A DNA stretch of 64,000 nucleotides. Origin: Scilla litardierei (taxonomy: Eukaryota > Streptophyta > Magnoliopsida > Asparagales > Asparagaceae). Position 1 is the first letter of the stretch. The number at the start of each line of letters is the position of its first letter. Location: the NCBI GenBank assembly GCA_030789695.1, contig CM061140.1, positions 83,700,422-83,764,421 on the forward strand. Direction: 5' to 3'. Under the pieces are notes generated by a model. That model was not told the DNA's origin. It worked only from the letters and a program-made list of their open reading frames with translations, and searched no databases. The translations under genes and the position numbers were made by a program. Shown one piece after another: positions 1 to 11,249 of this stretch.

Positions 1-2773
1 TCAATGGCGATCGACATTTCCTCCCATAAAGAGCGGCGAAAGGCGCCATGCCAATACTCGCCTGGAAGCTGTTGTTGTAAGAGAACTCCACCAAGTGTAG
101 ATGGTCCTCCCACGAACCCTTGAAATCCAACATGCACGCCCTCAGCATGTCCTCCAAAATCTGAATCGTCCTCTCGGACTGGCCATCCGTCTGCGGATGG
201 TACGCCGTGCTGAAACTCAGACGCGTACCCAAGCTCTTCTGCAAACTCTGCCAGAACTGAGATGTGAACCTCGTGTCTCTGTCAGACACGATACTCACGG
301 GGACTCCATGAAGTCGCACAACCTCCTGCACGATTCACGTTACATCACTATCCAAACTAGGAAAAGGAAATAAAACGGAGAGTAAAAGAATTTTACCTCC
401 ATATATCTCCTTGCTAGCGCCTCAGTGGACTGTCCCACTCGGAATGGAATAAAGTGCGCAGATTTGGTCAATCAATCTATGATCACCCAAATCGCGTCAT
501 TCTGCTTCGGACTCCGAGGTAGTCCAGTCACGAAATCCATAGTGATGTGTTGCCATTTCCACTCCGGAATCGGAAGCGGTTGTAGCAACCCGACCGTACG
601 CTGATGCTCCGCCTTCACTTGCTGGCAAACCAAGCACTTGGCTACACTCTGAGCCACACTCCTCTTCATACCATGCCACCAATAAATCAGACAAAGATCC
701 TGGTACATCTTGGTGCCACCAGGATGCACAGAATACGGCGAACTGTGTGCCTCCACCATCAGCTCCTCTCTGATATCCCCAGCTGGCACACACAACCTGG
801 CTCCAAACCTCAGCGAGCCATCCTCGTGAATCAAAAAGTCAGTCCGCAGACCGGCTTCCACCTGCTCCTGAATCCTCACCAGCTTCGGATCCTCGGCCTG
901 GCCAGCCTTAATCCGATCCACGATCGTCGACTGTACCTGCATGTACATCAACGACGAAGCCTCTCCAGGAAGAACAATCTCCACACCCGACTCGCAAAAA
1001 TCCTGCTGCAATCTCCACTGCGAGGTCAAAATCATCACGGCTGGAAGCCTACTCAAAGCATCCGGAACCACATTCACCTTGCCAGGGTGATACTGCAAAT
1101 CAATCTCATAATCCGCCATAAGCTCCAACCATCGACGCTGTCGCATGTTGAGCTCCTTCTGAGTGAAAATATACTTCAAGCTTTTGTGATCGGTGAAAAT
1201 CTTCACTTTCTCACTCAACAAGAAGTGCCTCCAAATCTTAAGAGCAAACACCACGGCAGCCAACTCCAAATCATGCGTCGGGTAATTCTTCTCATGAACC
1301 TTAAGCTGACGAGACGCATACGCCACAACGTGCCCGTGCTGATGCAACACACACCACTGCGATCAGGCACAACAAGAATAGGGGCAGTCGTCAACCTCTC
1401 CTTCAGAATACCAAAAGCACCCTCACAATCACCCGACCAAACAAAAGCAACATCCTTCCGCGTCAACCTGGTCATCGGCTCAGCAATACGAGAAAAGTCC
1501 TTGATGAATCGCCGATAATAACCAGCAAGTCCGAGAAAACTCCGAATCTCAGACGCAGACGACGGAACAGGCCACTCCCTAATGGCCCAAATCTTCTCGG
1601 GATCCACTGAAATACCAACTCCAGTCACCACATGCCCGAGAAAAGCAACTCGATCCAGCCAAAACTCGCACTTCGAAAACTTAGCATACAACCGATGCTT
1701 CCTCAAAATCTCTAACACCGTCCTTAAGTGCGAGGCATGCTCTTCCTCCGACTTCGAATAGATCAGAATGTCGTCAATAAAGATAACGACAAACTTATCC
1801 AAAAATTCGTAGAAAATCAGGTTCATCAGATTCATGAAAACTGCGGGCGCGTTAGTTACGCCAAAAGGCATAACCACAAACTCATAGTGTCCATACTTCG
1901 TCCTGAACGCTGTCTTCGAAACATCTCCCTTCTTCACCTTCAACTGATGGTAACCACTCCTCAAATCCAATTTAGAAAACACCCTCGAACCTCCAAGCTG
2001 ATCAAAAATATCATCGATGCGAGGCAACGGGTACTTATTCTTAACGGTCACCGCATTCAACTCCCGATAGTCCACGCACATGTGACGTGAACCATCCTTC
2101 TTCTTAACCAGCAACACCGGTGCTCCCCACGGAGACACGCTAGGATTAATATAACCCTTCTGCAAAAGCTCATCCAACTGCTTCCGCAATTCTTCTAACT
2201 CTGCATGTGCCATACGATACGGCGCCTTCGAAATCGGCTGCGCACCTGGAACAAGATCAATAGAAAATTCCAAAGCCCGATCAGGTGGCAACCCAGACAT
2301 CTCCTCGGGGAAGACGTCGCCAAAATCTCGCACCACAGCTGGCCACTCCAGCTCCATCTGCATAGCCACAGCCTCCACCGGCCTGGCCCGAAATCTGACA
2401 GGACCAATCGAACTGCTACCACGACTGAACTCAAACACTGGGTGTCCGGGAATCTCGAACACCACCTTCTTTCTCCTGCAGTCAATCGTAGCATTGAAGC
2501 TCGCAAGCCAGTCCATCCCAAGAACTGCATCATAGTTGATGATGTCGTGGACAATGAAATCAGCGAAAAGCTCATGTCCACAGACCACCAACGAGCAAGA
2601 ATTGCATCAACGATGCACCGAGACCACACCATTCCCTGTGACGATATTCCAACTCTTGGGAAGAGGGGACGTCGACAAGGAATGCCTCTCCATGAAGCTC
2701 CGAGAAATAATGCACATCGATGCACCAGAGTCGAAGAGGACTCATGCAGGAAATGTGCAAACCAAAACCACAC
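1..2773 (-). pseudogene. Tekay-1 pol (protease, RT, RNase H, integrase), broken and truncated
   Basis: Polyprotein for replication and integration of the element. The protease region has the active-site DSGA run but a TGA (2742-2744) just before it, where the sister copy reads Arg. RT is well kept: the [11 protein letters not shown] block, then the catalytic IDDILIYS run. About 40 bp are missing near 1352-1357 compared with Tekay-2. This removes the RNase H FCDAS active-site segment and shifts the frame. Integrase follows, with HHCC-type zinc residues (HPGG...WWHGM...CLVC) and the first catalytic Asp in MDFVTG. A 71-bp intron-like insertion (326-396) lies before the second catalytic region. 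The gene leaves the window at base 1. The Arg codon before VGQSTEA is intact here but is a stop in Tekay-2. Confidence 0.92.
326..396 (-). other. Putative intron 2 of Tekay-1 (in integrase)
   Basis: 71 bp with a GT start after ATATATGGAG and a CAG end before GAGGTTGTGCGA. Read through, it introduces a stop codon. Removed, the integrase frame continues in phase 0 with the order expected of the family. It has the same length and borders as 17194-17264 in Tekay-2. Confidence 0.75.
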
Positions 2774-2886
2774 CTAACAAGCAATTAACAATCAAACCCT
2801 AGTCTAGCAAGCAACCATGTTCAAGTAAACAACATAATCTAACAATCAAAACCATCTAGGAAAGTAACAGCTAGATTGAGGATTAC
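2774..2886 (-). other. Putative intron 1 of Tekay-1 (gag/protease junction)
   Basis: 113 bp, T-rich on the coding strand, with GT...AG borders (GCAG^GTAATCC ... TTGTTAG^GTGTGG). Unspliced, gag ends after 12 extra residues at a TGA. Spliced, gag joins protease in frame (phase 1). It has the same size and borders as 14661-14773 in Tekay-2. Confidence 0.75.
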
Positions 2887-4017
2887 CTGCGATAACCTCA
2901 TCCACAGCCTCGCTCTCCGCAGCGGTCATCAGAAAAGCCTGCCTCCTCGGCGGAGCAGCCCGCTGAAAAGCCTGCCTCTGCGGAACAAGAGCTGCTCCAC
3001 GACCAGCAGGAACAGACGCTCGCTGCTGCAACGGCTGTGCTGCAACAGGTGCCCTCCGCAGCGGATCCGCATGCCGACAATCCTTCGCGACATGAGAAGC
3101 AACACCGCAAATCAAACACTGGCCCAGAAACTTCTGACACTGATCCTTGACGTGGCCGGCTTGCCGCAGAAATGGCAAAACTTCAGAATAGGCCCTCCTG
3201 GCCTCTTAAACTGAGCAGGCTGATTAGGCCTGAATCCAGGTCTAACCACAGCTCTCGCCTGCTCCACAGGCCTCTTCCCAGCGCCAACAACAGACCCTCT
3301 CCTCTGGTTCACGAGCAGCTCCTGCCTCTTGGCAGCGACCAGAACCTTCTGATAAGATTCTCGGTCAGAAGAGGTCACAAAACTCTGGAGCTCCGAAGCA
3401 AGCCCCTGCAGGAACCTCTGAGCCCTCTCCTCAGCGTCCTGCACCATCTTCGGTGCAAACCGACTCAGCCTCATGAACTCTTGGTGATATAGGTCCACCG
3501 ACGAGTTCCCTTGCTTCAAATCGATAAAACGCTGCAGCATCTCCTCCCTGGCAGCTTTCGGGAAGAAATCACCATCAAATCTAGCCTTGAAGGTAGCCCA
3601 AGCTATCGGCTCCACCAACAACTTCTCTTCCGCATCCCACCAATTCCGAGCATTATCCTTGAGTTGCCTCTTCGCCAAATCAACCCATCCAGCCGGGGTG
3701 ATCTTGGCCATCTTCAGATTGTCCTCGATGTTCTGAATCCACTCATCGGCAGCCAGAGGACCCTCAGACCCATCAAAATATGCAGGACCCAGCTCCCAAA
3801 ATTGCTTCGCTCCTGGCTCAGAGCGAGGGGCATCCGGAAGAGCCCGGGCAGCTCGAGCAAGTGGAGCATTCTGGACTTGCAGAAGCACACCCTGCTGCAC
3901 TTGCATCATATGCATCATCATCCGCATCATCTCACCGCTGGTGGGTTCCCGCTCAGGCTCCTCATCATGAGGGACCGCGCCACTACCCCCACCACGGGTG
4001 AAACGTCCTCCTGCCAT
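2887..4017 (-). pseudogene. Tekay-1 gag
   Basis: Capsid/nucleocapsid protein. The ATG at 4017 follows a leader shared with Tekay-2, and the start MAGGRFTRGGGSGA is clear. The central part has the plant retrotransposon gag domain (WWDAEEKL...LYHQEFMRLSRFAP). Near the C-terminus are two CCHC zinc knuckles. The first is broken by a 1-bp deletion near 3157-3160, where Tekay-2 reads CSKPGHVKDQC. The second (CLICGVASHVAKDC) keeps all four zinc ligands but is in another frame. Unlike Tekay-2, codon 22 here is Glu, so the N-terminal region is open. Confidence 0.92.
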
Positions 4018-4136
4018 CTAGTGACACAGAAAACGAATCTGATTAGACTCATAGCTTATGACTCGGACGTCGAACTTAATCTATTGGACATTCTAATATT
4101 ATTATCGTCATTCCAAACATCGCAGTTACAGAAGGA

Positions 4137-4153
4137 CCTGCATGGGCCACCAA
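4137..4153 (-). other. Putative primer binding site of Tekay-1
   Basis: Eight bases inside the 5' LTR the minus strand reads TTGGTGGCCCATGCAGG, starting with the TGG expected opposite a tRNA CCA end. The usual plant Met-tRNA site TGGTATCAGAGC is absent. Nearly the same block sits at the same place in Tekay-2 and the LARD element. The tRNA is not identified. Confidence 0.45.
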
Positions 4154-4160
4154 CTAAACC

Positions 4161-6562
4161 TGTCACGACCCGCTTCCCTAAAATGGAGGCGAGATGTGAA
4201 AAGGTCCGCACGAGAGTGGAGCTGTGAAGCCCCAAACCCGATAAGCGTCAATAAAACATAAGCAGGTCCCTGTAACCACAACGGAATAACAATAATAACA
4301 CAAGGAGAGACTGAAATAAAATTCCACATCTCAAATATTGTCCAACAAGAAAAAATAAGTTCAACATCCAGAAAAGCCACCAGGCTAAAAGAAAAGAGTC
4401 TAAAGGCCCAGAACAAGACCAACAAAAGAAACGACATAACAAGGTATAGGTTCTATGCAGCACATAACAAAACAACTGTCTAACAAAAGTAAAACACAAC
4501 GAAGACACTAGGACTGGTCCCCAGTGTCCACGTACTCCCCGTCAAACACAAGCTCGGGCTCGGCGTCAGCAAACACCTCGTCCTCAACAAGGTACTCGGG
4601 CTCAGGATCTAATATGTGTCACCCAAAGAGTAAAGGGGCACATGTCAGCAAGTCTAAAAAGACTTGGGCAAGGAAACGGAAGGTAAGGCAACTAGCAACC
4701 TAGCAGTTTAGTATGCATGACATGGCAGTTATAACATGAGTGCACAATTAAAACATGGCAAGACAATTTGTACAAGGGAACAATTTATCGGGACAAGACA
4801 AGAGTAGCCAAGCTACTATCAATTCAATCAATTCACATTTTGTAGGTGTTTAAGCCCTTCGCTGAATGGCATAGCATTTCAGACCGATCGGCACTAAACA
4901 CTACCCAATACCCACACGATATGGAGCCTGGGGTCCCCACACATGGAACTCAGCTAGTGAGCCTGGGGTTGCCCCGCACATTGAGCTCGCATTCTTAGTT
5001 CACAATTCAATACATTTCGAGCATTGGGGTTAGCAACTCATTATGATCGCTTCTGGTCACGAGCCAGGAACACAAGTATCGTAGCAAAGCTACGCAATCA
5101 CAGCAACACCTAAAGAATGCGAGGTCATGACAATTTATTTGCGTACCGTTAATTAAATTAAACGTGACAGGCGAAATGCAATGACATGAACATATTCGCG
5201 TACCGTTAATTGAAAGTAAACATGACATGGAAAATTGTGCAACATGCTAAATGTCGGAACTAGCTTCGTTGTCAAGCTAGTTCCCCAATTTGCGCCTAGG
5301 CGAGTATCCTTTCGTCGCCTAGCCTCTTTTACGCCTACCAAGCAAATGGCCTAAAACATGGCCTAAACCCTAAGTGGCAAGTTTCACTTGCCTAGCACCG
5401 GGGATGACGACCACTTCGTCACACGGATGCTATCTACGGGGGAAATCGCTGTTTTGGGGGGACAATCAACAAACAACATGAAATTTTATTAGGGTTTCAT
5501 AAAAATATAAATAGGTTAAGAAAACAACGGTAGATCGATTTCTTACCGAGAGGAGGCGGAAGAAACACTCCGGGGAACCCTAACATCAGATCTGGAAAAG
5601 ATTGGAGAAGTTTGGGGAAACTAGGGTTTTGGGGGATTTGGGGATTTTGATGGATTTGATGAGATTTTTGGGAAGATGAGAGGTAGATAGAGTGGATGGA
5701 TGGTTTGGATGATGGATTTGAGGCTTGGAATGAAGAAATGGAGCTTGGAGGAAGATGGGGGCTGAAGGGGGAGGATTTTAGGGTTTTGGGTCGTGTTGGA
5801 GAAGATGAAATCGTTTGGGTTGGGTTTAAATAGGTTGAGCTGGCGGCTGCCCAGAAATTAGGGTTTCAACACTAGTTAGTCGGTCAAAGAGCAACCACTG
5901 ACCGACTAGTTTGGCAACTAGTCGGTCGGTCGACCAACGCAGACCGACTAAGTGCAAACAGTAACTCCTGAACGAAAATAGGATTCTAGAGTTAGTCGGT
6001 CCATGAACAAGTACTGACCGACTAGTTTAGCATCTAGTCGGTCGATGAACGTTCTTAGACCGACTAAGAGTAAACAGTAGCTGATACAAAAATAAGATGA
6101 TGAGTTAGTCGGTCAAAGAAGCATTGCTGACCGACTAGTTTGCAACCTAGTCGGTCAACCAACGTTCTTAGACCGACTAACGATAAACAGTAACTCCTGA
6201 GAAATTTAGAAAGCTAACTAGTCGGTCCAAGAAGGATTGCCGACCGACTGGATCGTCATCTAGTCGGTCGGTGGCCCTTCTTACACCGGCTAATGAGCAC
6301 CAAAAGTACCGATACGGAGCACGGGGCCCCGGGATCGATTCCTAAGACTCCTAGGCTTGATCTAACAGTTAGATACGACCGTTATGAAGTCCGTCACGAG
6401 TGACATACTTCGAAATCGACGATCCTAATGAAGAAACGAGAAAATACGACGAATCGATCGAAAATGAAATCTACGGAGACGAAAACCACACATGAGGAGA
6501 AAATCCACCAAAACATATATTATATTATATTAAATCCAGATACATGAAAAGCAGTCGTTACA
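4161..6562 (-). repeat. 5' LTR of Tekay-1 (2402 bp)
   Basis: On the minus strand it starts TGTAACGACTGC at 6562 and ends GTCGTGACA at 4161. It is nearly collinear with the LTRs at 10980-13385 and 18214-20617. A TATA-like TATTTAAA lies near 5825-5833. The U3 part carries the AGTCGGTC inverted-repeat array (5873-6296). Small ORFs inside it are also in the other LTRs, but only because the LTRs are copies. Confidence 0.95.
5873..6296. repeat. AGTCGGTC / GACCGACT alternating inverted-repeat array in LTR U3
   Basis: Four units of about 105-120 bp. Each has four half-sites in the order AGTCGGTC, GACCGACT, AGTCGGTC, GACCGACT, making two back-to-back hairpins. Units are separated by short spacers containing AAACAGTAACTCCTGA-like sequence. 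The outermost half-sites are degenerate. The same array is in both Tekay-2 LTRs. Confidence 0.9.
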
Positions 6563-7391
6563 AGGTTCGTCAGGCATATTTGCTCCTGTCATACTGAAGG
6601 AGCCGACCTATGAGGAGCTCGTGGCGCGCCTTTAGCCCCCTCAATGCGAGGAGGTTCCGAGAAAGGGAAAATGGGTTTGGATTAAGCCAGGCCTTCACAT
6701 TCGTCGAAGGGATCAGAGTTTGAAGGTTCTTGAAGTCATCTTAGATATGGCCCCTAGGTTTTCCCTCGATCTGACTACTGAGGTTTGTCGAGGTTGCTTC
6801 TGTGATCCTTTTAGGATTAGAGTGCCTAATTCGGATGAGAGAGAGTGTTTCCCACGAAAGAGTGAGGTTGAGGTGTATCTTAAAGCTTTTCACTTATGAC
6901 TCCGGTTCCCCTGTTACCCTTTCATCATAGAAGTTATGTGCTCTTCGGAGCTGTCCATCTGTAGAATCGGTCCTAAGGCTTTTCGTCCCTTGGTTGGCTT
7001 CATCAAGCTGTGTGAACTCTGTGGAGTCCATCTGACCCTTGGTCTATTCAGGTACTTCTTCAAGATAATAGCTGACCATCACCGAGTGTGGTACCACATT
7101 GCTACTCGTCCGGTAACGAGGCTCAAATACGACCTTCCAATTTTCCACCCTGGGTGGAAGGATACCTTTGTGTTTTTCGTCCTTCCTGATCTGTGACCAT
7201 TGCTCAATGGTTGGAGCTCTCCGAATCTTGAGCTTGCGGATGTGTCCCGGTTATCGTCGGAGGAGGTCAGAGCCAGGTTGTCGTCGGGCGAGGCTGAGGT
7301 AGTGGAGTCCCTCTGGGTCGATCGAGGCAAGAAAGATCGATTCAGTATTTGGTGGTTAATCACACGTTAAAGATCCTTCTATGGAGCCCTG

Positions 7392-7452
7392 GTAATGTAT
7401 TTTGACTGTCTTTATCTTCGCCACTCACGATAATTATATCCGTCGTTTGCAG
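7392..7452 (+). other. Putative intron 1 of the Tat-A antisense ORF
   Basis: 61 bp with borders CCCTG^GTAATG and TTTGCAG^ATATGACT. It separates the WKD-type region from the open exon that starts just after it. The upstream frame is damaged, so the exact use cannot be proven from sequence. Confidence 0.5.
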
Positions 7453-8258
7453 ATATGACTAACGGAAATCGACAGAGCAATGATTCCGCTATGGACAGAG
7501 TTTGGAGGGAGCAGCGGAATAAGAAGAGAAGTGTCGAAAGGTCGAGCACCCATGCTGAAAGGTCGAGCACCCGTGTCGAGGAGTCCAGCTCTCGGTCTCC
7601 TCTCCCGATCAACCAGAGCACTTCTTCCGACGGAGGGGAGATTAGGCAGACCTCCAGGCCATCTTCCCAAGCCTCCTCGAGAGAGGCCTCCAGCCAGGCC
7701 CTCGTGCGGCCCGCTGTGCCCCTGGCCTCCGTCGTGGTTACAGAGCCACAAGTGGTGGTCGACGTAGATGCTGCCGATGCTGATGAGCCGACCGAAGCAG
7801 TCGGCCAAAAGAGGGAGATGCCTTCCCATTGGGATGATGAGTCTGGAAAGAGGAGGCGAGTGGAGGAGGAGGATCCCTTGGGGAAGGGCATGGGGGTCTC
7901 TCCTCTCGAGCCTCAGAGGGTGGTGGAGACTCCTTCGGTGTCTCAGGCCATCGTGACGCCCCTTCTGGATCAGTGGCCCTGGGACGACATTGTGTCTCCA
8001 GTTCCTTTGGATGGCTCCATCCCTGCAGAGTTTGATCGAGCGTTACTGCTCAATCAGCTTTCATATCAATCCTCGAGGCTGGTACAAGGTGACATTTACC
8101 TACCTCCCTTTGCCATTGGAAAGGAGGAGTCGGCCTTGATGGATTTTGGGACGACTGCTCGGTTGGTGGAGAACTCAATTCTCCCTAGGGATCTGGAGCA
8201 CAAGCAGAGGTTTGACCTCGAAAGGGTGGCCAACATTTTTGTGGGGAGCGAATACCAG

Positions 8259-8326
8259 GTACTTCACCTGAGTCCTTGTTTATCGTCGTCCGAGTCAGTA
8301 GTTATTTGACTAACCCCTTTTTGCAG
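8259..8326 (+). other. Putative intron 2 of the Tat-A antisense ORF
   Basis: 68 bp with borders ACCAG^GTACTT and TTTTGCAG^ATGTCC. Splicing is phase 0 and joins two open reading frames. An intron at the same position and phase is seen in Tat-B (31187-31256). Confidence 0.7.
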
Positions 8327-9061
8327 ATGTCCGTTCTCGGAGCCTTGTTGCACCGTCAAGCAGCCGATTTGATCGAGGGAGGTCAACGAGTGGCAGACGC
8401 AGAGTGCAAAGCGTTTGGCCTCAAGGTTCGGATGAAAGAGGCAGAAGAGGCCCTGTGGAAAGCCCTCGCGAATAAGGCAGTGGTCGAGTGGGTGGCGGTC
8501 AAGTGGGTGGTGCCCGAGTGGGCAGCTGCAGTGGTTAAGGACAGCCTCTTGTCGCAATCGGACCTCTACAAATCTGTCGAGCTTCAGTGGCAGTTGGAGA
8601 GGTCTCAGCTTGACGCAGAGCTCGATGCCTCTCGGAAGAAAGCGGTCGAGCTTCGGGTCAAAGCTTGCAACTTCGAGAGGAGGGCAGAAGCTTGCAATGC
8701 GGAGGCAGCTGAGCTTCAGGCAAAAGTCGCGGGCTTGAGGAGGCTGCTGTGAGAGAGAAGGCAGACCTTATGACAAAGTTACAAAGGCGATAGAGGATTT
8801 TACTAATGTCTTTACGTCCGGAATTGCACCTCCTCCCTTTTAGGCCGGCAGGCCTTAGTTTAGGCTTCATGTAATTTTCTTACCTTCAAATAAATGAAAT
8901 TTTTTTGCAAGCTTAGTATGCCAACATAATACATGTGTGTGTATGGCCCCTCAACGACCCAGCTTCAAATTTCATAGAAATATTTAGGCAAGTTTTGTCG
9001 TTGGTAAGTTAGGCGTATTCAATCGATGAACATAACCTTTTAAATCATAAAGCACGCTTCC

Positions 9062-9425
9062 TTGGGTAGTGAGGGACGAAGCCCTTTCGACATATGCGTC
9101 GGGGGTAGTTCAGTGGCAAGGGGAATCCCTCGGCTTACGGCTGACGACAGGGGTCGTTCGGTGGCAAGGGGCGAGGCTCCTTCAACTTACGACCGCCGAG
9201 CACCAGGGGTCGTTCAGTGGCAAGGGGGATCCCTCAACTTATGACTGACGACAATGGTCGTTCGGTGGCAAGGGTCGAGGCCCTTCGACTTATGACCGAC
9301 GAGCATCGTGGGCCGTTCAGTGGCAAGGGGGGATCCCTCGGCTTACGGCTAACGACAAGAGTCGTTCGGTGGCGAGGGGTGGGGCCCCTTCAACTTACGG
9401 CCGATGACAATGTTTTAGAAGGTTG
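9062..9425. repeat. Tandem repeat of Tat-A (about 6 copies of about 58 bp)
   Basis: The recurring core is GGTCGTTCGGTGGCAAGGGG, followed by GGCTCCTTCAACTTACG-like sequence. Copies are diverged. In reverse complement it matches the array at 29704-30350 of Tat-B. Position is between integrase and the antisense ORF in both elements. Confidence 0.85.
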
Positions 9426-9558
9426 TTTCGACTGATGTCAAAAAACGTTCGACTTTGTATTCATCATGAACATGCATAGTGTAAAATATGAAGATAAATT
9501 TCAATCATTTGCCCTATTAGTACAATCATTGATAATACTTCCACAGGTGCTCAGTGTT

Positions 9559-10191
9559 CTAGGGACGAGGAAGTTCTTTATCATCTAAAGTAGCAAGTCG
9601 GTAGGTGACAGGACCGAGTACATCGATCACTGTATAAGGTCCTTCCCACTTCGTAGCGTGCTTTCCTTGCTTAAGAATCTCGGGAGTGAAAGCATCCTTA
9701 CGCAGCACCAAGTCGCCTACATGGAAGTTGCAGTCGTGGACCTTTGAGTTGAAATAGTGGGCCATGCATCCTTTTTGTTCGATGACGGTCGCCAGAGCCT
9801 GTTCGTGGACCTCGTCCACTAGTTGCATGTTGACCTTGAGGCCTTCTGAGTTTCTTTCTTTATCATAGTATTGGAGTTAAAGCGGTCGCTCATTGACCTC
9901 TACTGGGACGACAGCTTCACATCCGTAGGCCAGCATGAATGGCGTTTTCCCCATCGAGGTTTTGTGGGTCATTCTGTATGACCATAGAATGCCAAGAATC
10001 TAGTCCGGTCAAGTCCCTTCGAGCCCAGTTATTCTCTTCCGTATGGGACCGAGGATGCTTTTGTTGGCTGCTTCTGCCAATCCGTTCGACTGGGGATGGG
10101 TGACAGAGGCAAAGTGTAACTTGATCTTCAGCTCTGAGCAGAAGTCTCTGAAGCCAGCACTATCGAACTGTGTCCCATTGTCTGTCACTAT
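9559..10191 (-). pseudogene. Tat-A integrase, core and C-terminal part
   Basis: Starting at 10191 on the minus strand the frame shows the second catalytic Asp (VTDNGTQFDS) and the HPQSNGLAEAANKSIL stretch with the catalytic Glu. A degraded stretch follows. Then comes the C-terminal domain at 9828-9559 (VGDLVLRKD ... WEGPYTVIDV), typical of Tat-type integrases. Stops lie between the two open parts. The N-terminal part is 23.6 kb away at 33763-33913 because Tat-B inserted between them. Confidence 0.9.
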
Positions 10192-10926
10192 TGTTGCGTC
10201 ATTGGGCCGACATTCGAGTAAACTCGACTGATAGACGAGTAAAGCCCACGAAGCCCACAAAGGAAGCCCGATGTCGACTCAGTCAAAGCCCAATGGCCAT
10301 TCGACTGTTGAGTCCACCTCACTCGAACATGTGATTAAAGGCGGGCTTGTAAATTGTAGGGACGTGCTCAACATTTATTCCTATTAAAGGGGAAAGATCG
10401 TGGCCCTATTATGGGTGGCCGTTATCACCCCAACACCTCCAAAGGGATCCTGAACGCCTATAAATAGAGGAACGGGTCCCATTTCCAAGGTACGAGGTCT
10501 AAGACATAGATCTATACTTTCTCAACTGATAATTATTATACATCCGAGATTGCACTGCCAGCCCTAGGACGAACCTCCTTGGGTCGATCTCAGCTGCACC
10601 AAGCTCCCTCTCTTCCTTAAGTTCCCCTACTAACTTAAGCATGGAGGGGATTTGGGTCAGAACCCAGATTTGACCCCCCAACGTGTCCATGTGGTGCAGA
10701 TCGACAGTCCATCCAGTGTCGATGGTCGTTATCGAGCTCTCCAGCCTCAAACGATCGATGCAACTTCTGCTTGAAGGTCGATCAAGCACCACACCATCAT
10801 CAACTACTATCATCTGACCCCGGTTCTTCCAACCAGGGTCCCACTCCAACTGTTGACAAGGCTCCGACTCGGTATCTTGAGTCTACGTCAGCTTGACAAC
10901 TGTCTCGGTCTATTTTGGCCTTAACA
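10192..10926 (+). repeat. 5' LTR of Tat-B (735 bp)
   Basis: Starts TGTTGCGTCATT and ends GGCCTTAACA. It is preceded by ACTAT and followed by the primer site. It is homologous along its length to 33019-33757. Confidence 0.93.
10459..10467 (+). promoter_or_regulatory. TATA box of Tat-B 5' LTR
   Basis: TATAAATAG in the middle of the LTR, conserved at 33287-33295 in the other LTR. Transcription would start about 30 bp downstream. Confidence 0.7.
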
Positions 10927-10927
10927 G

Positions 10928-10944
10928 TTTGGTGCCTTCTGTGG
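10928..10944 (+). other. Primer binding site of Tat-B
   Basis: TTTGGTGCCTTCTGTGGG, immediately after the LTR. It resembles the TTGGCGCCGTCTGTGGG sites of plant Tat elements. Confidence 0.75.
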
Positions 10945-11249
10945 GAAACATTAACCATCTTGACATCCCAAAGCAAACATGTAACGACTGCTTTTCATGT
11001 ATCTGGATTTAATATAATATAATATATGTTTTGGTGGATTTTCTCCTCATGTGTGGTTTTCGTCTCCGTAGATTTCATTTTCGATCGATTCGTCGTATTT
11101 TCTCGTTTCTTCATTAGGATCGTCGATTTCGAAGTATGTCACTCGTGACGGACTTCATAACGGTCGTATCTAACTGTTAGATCAAGCCTAGGAGTCTTAG
11201 GAATCGATCCCGGGGCCCCGCGCTCCGTATCGGTACTTTTGGTGCTCAT

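Larger units (their letters stand above)
1..6562 (-). mobile_element. Tekay-1: Ty3/gypsy chromovirus-type LTR retrotransposon, 5' part
   Basis: Reading on the minus strand, the order is 5' LTR (6562-4161), gag (from 4017) and pol (protease, RT, RNase H, integrase). It runs off the window at base 1 inside the integrase gene. It is closely similar to Tekay-2 (10980-20617) in the opposite orientation. It was inserted into the Tat-A element, whose sequence resumes at 6563. The 3' LTR and the other target duplication are outside the window. Lineage is assigned from the gag-pol layout and from the chromodomain-like tail seen in the sister copy. The copy is dead: a 1-bp deletion in the gag zinc knuckle, a stop in protease and a deletion in RNase H. 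Confidence 0.93.
6600..8755 (+). pseudogene. Antisense extra ORF of Tat-A (putative gypsy-type transposon protein, PF04195-like)
   Basis: It lies on the strand opposite pol. The first part (to about 7390) resembles the family Pfam calls 'putative gypsy type transposon': an FRYFF core and PGWKDTFVFF, followed by a degraded WKD-GW-type region. It has stops at about 6897, 7194 and 7363 and so is broken. The next exon (7453-8258) is open: a charged, Ser-rich region, then SALMDFGTTARLVENS, which aligns with SALLDYGTTSHITENA in Tat-B. The last exon (8327-8752) is Ala/Glu/Leu-rich and looks like a coiled coil. Two GT-AG introns are inferred (7392-7452 and 8259-8326). Function unknown. The start was probably lost to the Tekay-1 insertion. 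Confidence 0.72.
6563..10191 (-). mobile_element. Tat-A: Ty3/gypsy Tat-lineage element, 3' part (left piece)
   Basis: On the minus strand the order is integrase C-terminal half (10191-9559), tandem repeats (9425-9062), then an antisense extra gene (6600-8755, plus strand). This is the 3' organisation known for Tat/Retand elements. It is cut at 10191/33758 by Tat-B (ACTAT duplication) and at 6562/6563 by Tekay-1. The integrase continues at 33763-33913. Its LTRs are not in the window. Confidence 0.85.

Noticed and set aside
604..2777. Long plus-strand frames (up to 304 codons) over Tekay-1 and minus-strand frames (up to 349 codons) over Tekay-2
   Set aside because: They lie opposite well-supported gag-pol and are shadows of its codon use. 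No domain is recognised.
5007..5228. A 73-codon frame conserved in all three Tekay LTRs (also 12317-12538 and 19549-19770)
   Set aside because: Conservation is explained by the LTRs being recent copies. It has no recognisable domain, and the LTR is expected to be non-coding.
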